NCBI RefSeq assembly: GCF_021347895.1
Contig: NC_067118.1
Span: forward strand, 38,801,755 to 38,865,754
DNA length: 64,000 nucleotides
DNA from: Acanthochromis polyacanthus
Lineage: Eukaryota > Chordata > Actinopteri > Pomacentridae
Direction of reading: 5' to 3'
Positions 56,783-64,000 of this stretch are shown here, piece by piece (the first letter of the stretch is position 1; each line of letters starts with the position of its first letter). The position numbers and the translations under genes were made by a program. The notes beneath the pieces are model-generated. The model was not told where the DNA came from and did not search any database. It saw only the letters and a program-made list of their open reading frames with translations.

Positions 56783-56880
56783 ACCCACAGGTACCGATAG
56801 CTCAACAGGTTGAGCCTCCGCCTTTGGTGCGGGGATTGTGAGTTTGAGCCCAGCTTGTGGAACTTTGCCGCCGTTCTTCG
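56783..56880 (+). mobile_element. tRNA-like SINE head of another family
   Basis: Reads GGTACCGATAGCTCAACAGG and, about 40 bp on, GTGAGTTTGAGCCCAGC, resembling boxes A and B of a tRNA promoter. The body differs from the other SINEs here. No full cloverleaf was drawn. Confidence 0.45.
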
Positions 56881-57973
56881 ACATTTTCTCAAAGTGCTGT
56901 GGTCTCCATCCCCCCCACTTTTAAAAACAAACTGACGCCCTTGCATTTCGGAGAATGGGAGTAACAAAGAGAACACCCAGCTCCACATGACTGCTGCTGC
57001 TGCAATCCTCCCACTTCAAACACTGCGGTTATGAGTCTATTCTTACCAGCAACGGGACAATGTGGATGAATCAGCCAAAAGCTCAGCGGGAAGATGATGT
57101 TTTCGCTGACTCATGTCTGTGCTCAAAGAGTTTCACACACCAAGTGACTAAGAAATAAACGGCCCCACGTATTTTTTTCCACTTCCTATTGATTTCCCAT
57201 CTTAGATGACCACACTGTTCCTTCTTTCTTCTTTCTTGCATGCGAGCCAAGACATCTCCTCCCCACTAAAGCGTGAAGCCAAAGAGGTTCATAAATGTAA
57301 ATGTGCTGGAAAGGCACCAGATTGAAGTGAGACTTCATCCAATGAGGAACTTGTGTTATGTAACAGAGCTTTGATCAAAATGACACGCTGTCTCCAGACT
57401 GTAATTGCCACCCCTTTACAATTATACTGGAAAAATGTGACCACTGATACACTGCATGTGTTTTATTTGCACTTAACTGTAGTCAGTGTGAACAATTTTT
57501 GTTGGGGTTCATTAAATTCCAAATACACCGACTGTGATTTAATATTAATCCATAAAAGATCAGTTTTTTGGGAATGACACGTGGAGATGGAGGAAAACTT
57601 TTCCTGGTTTGTTTACTGTGAAGACTAACATGTTTTCAACAGTTGAAGGGAGAAAGCAAAGCAGGGTAATAACTGCACATTTTAGACTGTCGGACACCGA
57701 AAAATGTCAAATATTCAAAAAGCTGTGACTGAAGACGCTCTTCTCCAGCTTCCTCCAAATGTATTTTCAGCCAAGTCTAGATGTCATCATCAATTATAGA
57801 CTCCTAATTACATCACTTTATCAGAATATTTGGCCAGAACCTGCAAATTACTCTTGCACAGGCCAATTTCTAAGTTATTTATCTTTTCTGAACAAAAAAA
57901 AAAGGCACACTTATATATCAAGAGGATCATTATTTCAGTGCTAAACAACAGCAGATGTAGTTTTTCGATGCAT

Positions 57974-57979
57974 TTTATT
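57974..57979 (-). other. polyadenylation signal of slc25a33
   Basis: AATAAA on the minus strand, about 660 nt past the slc25a33 stop codon at 58639. It is the clearest hexamer downstream of the gene. Confidence 0.45.
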
Positions 57980-58638
57980 GAGCCACTGGTCAAATACGCA
58001 TCCAAGTTGTCATTATAGTGCAAAAGGTGACCATCTTTTCCACAAAGAAAAACATACAGATATGCCTGTATTTATATATATATATTAAAGAAAAATATGA
58101 TAAATTTCTCTAACTCAAAACTTCAAATCCAGCAGATTGTGTTTGTCCGAGTACAATAGTAATCTCAAAATAGTTTGTGCCGCCATAACGCTAAGAAGAA
58201 CAACTGCTACCGCTGCTTCTGAAACACATCCCTTCATTTACTGATGGAGCCGAGCCGCCCAGCTGTGCGTGGTGGAACATTTACCACTGATAAAAGGAAC
58301 AAACACTGATGTGAAATAACAAAACAAAAATAATTTAGTTAACTTAAAAGTAGTCCTCTAAGAAGATGACCTTTTTTCACAGGTTCTTGGAGTTTCAGTA
58401 AGTACCGCTGACTGCTTGTGTTATTTAAAACTCCTAACAAGCGTTCGATAAAATAATAGGTTTAGCTCTTTGGATACCAGTATAACCTGCTTCAGTTCCA
58501 CCATAGCAGTCTCTGCAGCGCCACATCAAAACATGTATGCGCTGCGTTTTCAAAAGTCTCCTGCCCAGCGTGTTTTGGGTTTCATGTGGCGTTCATCATT
58601 TGTCAAAAAAAACAACAACACAACTTTCAAACAGGTCT

Positions 58639-60195
58639 TCACTTGGAATCTCCCAGCAGGTGGACAATGAGTTCGTACGAGGAGAGGACGATGGCTGTGT
58701 TGGGGATTTGTCTGATTAGCTGTGGAATGAGTCCTCTGTAAAAGGCTGCGTAGCCTTCCTCCACCGCTATTAACCTCCCCGTCTGGAAGAAATACTTGTA
58801 CTTGCTGCCCTCCTCGCGCAGCCTCGTCCGAATGACCTCTGTGGAGACACACAAGGAGAGTCTACAATGGAAAAACTGCTCCTCTCAAAACGAGAAAAAA
58901 AAATATTTCAAGGAACTTTTACCCTGAAATAAGTGAAAATTTCTGCCAATACAACAAGTGAAAAACGGTTTGGTGAGATTTCTTGAAATAAGATAGATTT
59001 AGAGCCAGACATGCTAAAAAAATAAGTTTTTCACTCAAAAATAGATTTTTGTTTTCATGCAGAATCCTAACTTGAGATGGATTAACCCTCCCGTTGTCCT
59101 CATTTACAGGCACCAAAAAATATTGTTTCCTTGTCTGAAAAAAAAAAAAAAAATCAGCAAAAAATTCCCTAAATTTCTGAAAATTTGCAAAATTGTCAAG
59201 AAGAAAATTCCAATAATTCCTTAAAAATTTCCCTTAAAAGTTTTATTTTAAAAAAATCCTCCACATTTGGCAAGAAAATCCCTGTAAATATTTTCAAAAT
59301 AATGAGTAAAAATCTTCCCAAAAAAATCCTAAAAATATCTGAAGTGATTACATATAGATCAGTAAAACTTCTAAAATTTGTGAAAGAACATTCACAAAAA
59401 AAATCAACCAAAATCCAGCAAATTTCACTGGATTTGTTGTAAATGTTCTTAAGAAACATATTTAACATTTCAGATCAATTTGACCCACAGGACGACAGGA
59501 GGGTTAAACTTATTTTGAATTTTCTTGTAAAATTCAACTCAAAACAAGATAATTTCAAGATTGTTAAGATATTTAAGATGCATTGTCTTAAAACAAGTCC
59601 CTCCATCTCGCTGAAATGTCTCTTGTTAAGTGAATGTATCTTAAATCAAGTGGGATGAGACATTTTGACTAAAAATAAGACACACAGACTTGGTAAGATC
59701 TTGAGTTTTTGCAGTGTAAAGACCCTCCTCCCACACATTTGGCTGTTCAGCTGCAAGCGACAAGCAGTGGACCTGAGTGTTTACCGTGTGGGTAGGCTAT
59801 GCAGGAAGCACAGCCCTTTGAGAAAGCAGCTGCCATCATCAGGCCCAGGAAGTCCGACGCTCCCTTCTCGCTTTCGCTCTTGGGTGAGTTGAACTGGCTC
59901 TGGGCGAGCTGCTTCTTCAGCGTCTCGTAGATGAGGAAGCAGATCATGGTCTCTGAGATGCCAGCGTAGGACGCAGTCAGGCCGCGGTAGAAGCCCCGGA
60001 CTCCCTCCATTTTGTAAACATGGCGAGCACACTGCAGCGCGTTCATCTTCTTCTCTCCCCTGGCTCTGAAAGGTGACAGGAGGTCAAAACGGTCCATGAG
60101 TGACATTATAATAACTGTTATTCATAAAGCACTTTCTTTGTGTCGTCCTGCGGGTCAAAATTGACCCATTTTAAAGTTTGAAAATGTGTGTGTGT

Positions 60196-60226
<31 letters not shown>

Positions 60227-63144
60227 GGATAAAAAAAAAAATCACAGTGAAACTTCTGATGTCCACATTTTCGGCAAATCTTTGAACATTTTTTGGTGGA
60301 AAAAAGAAATGTTAAAAATGTTTAAGAACATTCACAACAACAAAAAATAGAAAATTATTTCAAAAAAAAAATCAGAAAAATTAGAAGTTTTACTGATATA
60401 TATGCAACTAGTTTAGATATTTTTTAGGATTTTTTTTGGAATATTTTTGCTCATTTTTGAAAATATTTACAAGAATTTTCTTGCCAAATTTGGGGGATTT
60501 TTTTAAAAAAATAAAGCTTTTAAGGAAAACTTTCAAAGAATTATTGGAATTTTCTTCCTGAAGGTTTAACAAATTTTCAGAAATTTGGGGGATATTTTTG
60601 CTGAATTTTTGGATTTTTTTTTTCAGACAAGGAAACAATATTTCTTTGGTGCCCATAAATGAGGACAACAGGAGGGTTACAATCAGCTCTAGCATGAACT
60701 GGGAGCCAATGGAGGGCTAAACTAACACCTGTTACAACTGTTTATGATCATCTGTCTATATTTATTCATCAGGATCGCCAGACTGCGGTGGATAAAACAA
60801 ACAGTTGAAGTCCTCGTTTAAATGTTCAGGAAACAACCCGTTTTATTGTTTAAACACTTACTCACATTTCTCCATAAGGAAGCTTTTTAAAGTACCTCGT
60901 GTTTCCTCATTGGGCCATATAAGCAACTCTAACTGTAACTGAAGGTGCTTTCAGATTATTCACTATTTTTCTTTCTCAATCATAAATCCACCATTTTGTG
61001 CTACAGGACAAAGGGGTTGTTGGTCAAGTGTGGATGAACAAACTTCCTCCTGTGAGCTCACATGACACTACTACCCTGTACTTGGAAATGTAAATATAGA
61101 CTCGTCTTCTGCAGGCAGGACAGGACATCACGCTGTGTATTTATGGACTCGGGTCACACGCAGCAGAACTCAAGGACAGCCCCATGAAGGTAGGCTCAGC
61201 GTAAAGGTTTCTATCAAAGGTCACATTCTAGAGAGAGGCTTCCCGACAGCCAGGATCTGGAAATAAGTCGCACTGTTTCACACACACACATCACAACCAG
61301 GACGCCTCAGTCTGCCAAGAGCTAAAAAAACAAAGTACAGTGTGCATACTTTTTCTCCAGCTGCATTCTGGTCTTGACCATCCAGATGGGGTTCATCAGA
61401 GAGTTGGTAACAAAAGCTGAGAACAAGGAACAAAACAAGCACATTCAGTTTCATATTTGGTGTCCAATAAGATAATCATCCTCTTCAATCATCTAGCTCA
61501 TAGAAAAGCTGTAAAAACACAGTGAAGGAGATTATGAGCACAGAGAAATGACTCGGATATATGACTACAATGGAAAAAATGCCCCGTTCAAAACAAGAAA
61601 AAAAATTAGTTCAAACAACTTTTATCTTGAAATAAATGAAACAATCTGCCAATAGAGCAAGTAAAAATGGATTGGTAAGATTTCTTGAAATAAGATATGA
61701 TATTGAGAATACTGAGATCTTAAAATTAGCTGGGAAACTTTATTTTAACCTTTATTTTACCAGGATTGTCAAGCTTAGGTGTATTAACCCTCCTGTTGTC
61801 CTCATTTACAGGCAACAAAAAATATTGTTAAAATGTCTAAAAAAAAAATCTCCAAAAAAATCCATAAAATGTATAAAAAATTGCAAAATCTTCAGGAAGA
61901 GAATTCCTTACAAGTTTCCGTTAAAACTTTTATTTTTAAGAAAAAAAAATTGGCAAGAAATAAAAACTCAAAAAATGAAAATTGTAAATATTTTCAAAAC
62001 ATGAATAAAAATCTTCCAAAAAAAAATCCTAAAAATATCTAAAGTGATTACATATAAATGAGTAAAACTTCTAATATTTTCTTCAAGAACATTCAGAAAA
62101 AAAATCAACCAAAATCCAGCAAAATTCACTGGATTTTGGTTGATTTTTTTTCCGAATGTTCTTGAAGAAACAGTGTAACATTTTTTTCCCCAAATCAAAA
62201 AATTGTTCAACAATTTCCCAAAAAATATTGAAAATGCTGAACTTTTCACTGTAATTTCCCCCCCCACCCCACATTTTCAAACGGGTCAATTTGACGCACA
62301 GGACGACACGAGGGTTAAAATAAGATAATTTTAAGATTATTTGACTTGACAAGATATTTAAGATGCACTGTCTTAACCTGTTAGTCCCTGATCCCTGTTT
62401 TTGAGGCACCTGCTCGAAAATGAAAAAAATAAATAAAAAGGTTAGAGCTGTGGAAATACAACCTCTATGAGAATAATCGTGATATCAAAATAAAGGTAAG
62501 ACCAGTGAGATTTCATCAGAGGTGTAACCATCACTGTAGGTGCCACTGTGTCAGAGCAAATGCAGAAGGAACACAGGAAAAAATGAAAGTTTTTTATCCT
62601 CGCCTAAAAATAAAAAAAACTCTTGATAGTATCGTCATCATATAGTATCATTATGAGTGTTTAGAGGAGATTCTAAGCTTTCTGTGGGTATGTGGAATGT
62701 GTATGTGTGTGAAAGGGAGACAGCTGCTGACTTTGTTTTGCGAGGTTAAAACAACTCCCTCCATCTGCTGAAATGTCACTTGTTAAGGGAATTTCTCTTA
62801 AATCAAGTGGGAGGAGACATTTTGACTAAAAATAACACAAATAGACTTGGTAAGATTTGACTTTTTGGTGGTGTACACAAGAAAATATGACATTCCTGAA
62901 GGAAATGATGTCCGTTTCATAGACTCTGAAAGTGCCCACATGGCAAACAAAAATATATGGAGTGCTTTTCAGACAATAAAGCGTCCCATTTTACTGCCGT
63001 TTATCACAAGTATACAACACAAGCTAATGAACAGATGACTCACCTGCAGCACCTGCAGAGGACATGTGCACCAGTCCACTATTGGGGACAAACAGCCCGT
63101 TGAACATCTCTTTAGACTTTGAGTATGCAGCAAAGTAAATGGCT
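58639..63144 (-). CDS. slc25a33: mitochondrial pyrimidine nucleotide carrier SLC25A33, last four exons (5' end outside the window)
   Basis: SLC25A33 carries pyrimidine nucleotides across the inner mitochondrial membrane. Exons in transcript order: 63144-63044, 61416-61350, 60065-59785, 58838-58639; all phases join and the gene ends in TGA. The translated part (about 216 residues) covers the end of repeat 1 and repeats 2 and 3 of the carrier fold. Signature-type motifs are NPIWMVKTRMQLEKK, YPHEVIRTRLREEG and GFYRGLTASYAGISETMICF. The terminus is RQIPNTAIVLSSYELIVHLL. MNPIWMVKTRMQLEKK favours SLC25A33 over its close relative SLC25A36. The upstream exons with the start codon and first carrier repeat are missing because the window ends. 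Introns hold three TTAA-flanked elements of one family and two copies of a second repeat. Confidence 0.92.
58866..59716 (-). mobile_element. CACTG-ended repeat copy R4 (interrupted by MITE I)
   Basis: Left end worn (AATGGAAAAACTGCTCC), right end TTTTTGCAGTG. MITE I is inserted at a TTAA without loss of surrounding repeat sequence. Confidence 0.65.
59086..59503 (-). mobile_element. piggyBac-like MITE copy I, with a matching empty site elsewhere
   Basis: Starts CCCTCCCGTTGTCCTCATTT after TTAA at 59082-59085 and ends GACGACAGGAGGG before TTAA at 59504-59507. The related host repeat at 5847-6380 has an unoccupied TTAA (6064-6067) at the matching place. Confidence 0.82.
60136..60676 (+). mobile_element. 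piggyBac-like MITE copy J, with a GT/G tract
   Basis: Left end truncated (TTGTGTCGTCCTGCGGGTC from about 60136). The right end is GACAACAGGAGGG followed by TTAC. A (GT)n run and then a G run (60187-60229) have expanded inside the left arm. Confidence 0.72.
61788..62314 (-). mobile_element. piggyBac-like MITE copy K, inside a CACTG-ended repeat
   Basis: Starts CCCTCCTGTTGTCCTCATTT after TTAA at 61784-61787 and ends GACGACACGAGGG before TTAA at 62315-62318. The long internal hairpin around 62100-62160 is well preserved (AATCAACCAAAATCCAGCAA and its complement). Confidence 0.8.
62377..62745 (+). mobile_element. second TTAA-flanked insertion, 369 bp, different family
   Basis: Starts CCTGTTAGTCCCTGATCCC and ends TTTTGCGAGG, with TTAA at 62373-62376 and 62746-62749. 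Related copies of the host repeat (for example 59590) read straight through as GTCTTAAAACAAGTCCC, which marks this as an insertion with TTAA duplication. Terminal inverted repeats are only a few bases (CCT...AGG). It has no coding frame. Confidence 0.6.
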
Positions 63145-64000
63145 CTGAAACACACACAGAACAGACCGTTCAGAACTGGACACTGACTCAGCTGTAGATT
63201 AGCACACTTTGATGAAATACAAATGTAATTTCTAAATGTGGTTAATAATAGCCGGAGTTATGCAATCGGTTCATTTGGGCTGGTGTGAGTGTTTGACAGA
63301 GTGCATCCAGAGCGATCTGTTCCCCAGCGCTGCTCTGTCTGCTTGGCTTCTGGAACAGACTGTCACTGCACCAGAATGGGCTGAATAAGCACTGGGAACC
63401 ACAGAGCTGCTTTCACTCTGAACCTGTCCAAGTTGGCCAGTGGAACAGAGGGAGAGTGGCACCGCTGAGCAAAGGATAATCCAGCGAATACTAATTAACC
63501 ACAAGGGGAATGATAAGTAACCTATAACCACTTTCAGTACCACAGAAAGTCAAATGAACGTTTAGGAATGGTTATATTACGGCTATATAGTGGAGTTTAC
63601 ACCCACGACTATCGCCCGAGAAGAAAAAAATGGGGCAAAGTACTGACTTTTTGTTGACACTGAAAGCAGAACAAAGGTGAAACTAAAACGTCAGAAGGTG
63701 TACCCACGTCAGATTCAGATTGAACTTCAGTTGCAGATCAAGGAACATCTAGTTTTTCCCTGTATTTCTGTGAATGTTTAAACAGTTCATATGTTCTAAC
63801 AACGACAATGAAAAATAAAAGGCACAGTGTCCTCCTTTTTGTTTTCTTTGGTTGAGGTTCATAAAAATAACTGACTCTACAGAAAACTAAGGACTCTGCT
63901 TTGTTTAACGTTTGGTACCTCGGTGTGTGTTATCGTGAACTTGTACGCTAACAGGTGACGGGCAGATGGACAACCCAGATGTACACTGTGGAGGGTAAAC

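Larger units (their letters stand above)
52340..57955. other. intergenic: CpG-rich promoter area then repeat-rich AT-rich DNA
   Basis: 52340-52700 is CpG-rich and is the likely promoter of the SRCR-Ig gene. From there to 57955 I see microsatellites, the telomere-like repeat, a Tc1 relic, a SINE head at 56783 and a possible dispersed repeat around 55137-55480 (ACGAAATTTGGTAGGCAAAT). No gene was supported. Confidence 0.5.
61567..62873 (-). mobile_element. CACTG-ended repeat copy R5 (interrupted twice)
   Basis: Starts near CAATGGAAAAAATGCCCC and ends near the TTTTTGGTGGTGT stretch. It contains MITE K and the second TTAA-flanked insertion at 62377-62745. Confidence 0.62.

Noticed and set aside
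56783..56880. tRNA gene
   Set aside because: Only box A- and box B-like stretches are present, with no convincing cloverleaf and a non-tRNA body. Better read as a SINE head.

Overview
The window is vertebrate nuclear DNA, almost certainly from a teleost (ray-finned) fish. Its genes are split into many short exons with GT-AG introns. The protein families are vertebrate: emerin, EPS8L3, TRAF3IP3, a DNase I relative, mitochondrial ATP synthase subunit b and SLC25A33. The introns are full of short DNA transposons, tRNA-derived SINEs, Tc1-like relics and GT/GATA microsatellites of the kind common in fish. No bacterial, phage, plasmid or CRISPR feature was found. All gene models were built by hand: splice sites were chosen so that reading phase is continuous from exon to exon and the joined protein resembles the named family. 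Family names rest on remembered family sequences, not on a database search.

Layout. 2.5-9.3 kb, minus: 5' part of eps8l3 (actin regulator; its SH3 and C-terminal exons lie off the left edge), with probable untranslated exons up to about 11.0 kb. 11.5-17.5 kb, minus: complete atp5pb. 19.3-26.4 kb, plus: complete traf3ip3 (coiled coil with a C-terminal membrane anchor). 28.7-31.4 kb, plus: complete secreted DNase I-like nuclease. 32.0-35.3 kb, plus: a highly acidic protein with a predicted C-terminal membrane anchor that I do not recognise. 36.2-43.4 kb, plus: complete emd (emerin). 46.1-52.3 kb, minus: complete type I membrane receptor with one SRCR domain and two Ig domains. 52.4-57.9 kb: repeat-rich intergenic DNA. 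58.6-63.1 kb, minus: 3' part of slc25a33 (mitochondrial carrier), whose 5' exons lie off the right edge.

The genes do not form a pathway. In humans, EPS8L3 and ATP5PB are on 1p13, TRAF3IP3 on 1q32, SLC25A33 on 1p36, and DNASE1L1 and EMD are close together on Xq28. The DNase-emerin pair may therefore be a conserved neighbourhood, and the unknown acidic gene sits inside it.

The most striking non-genic content is a burst of one short inverted-repeat element, with 12 copies found by eye. Its ends read CCCT...AGGG and it is flanked by TTAA, which points to non-autonomous piggyBac elements. One copy sits inside another. One copy has a matching empty site elsewhere in the window. Three copies share a composite junction with a second repeat family. 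A separate 909-bp element in an emerin intron has long terminal inverted repeats, a perfect 8-bp target duplication and an exon encoding most of a THAP zinc finger. It looks like a P-element-like transposon derivative.
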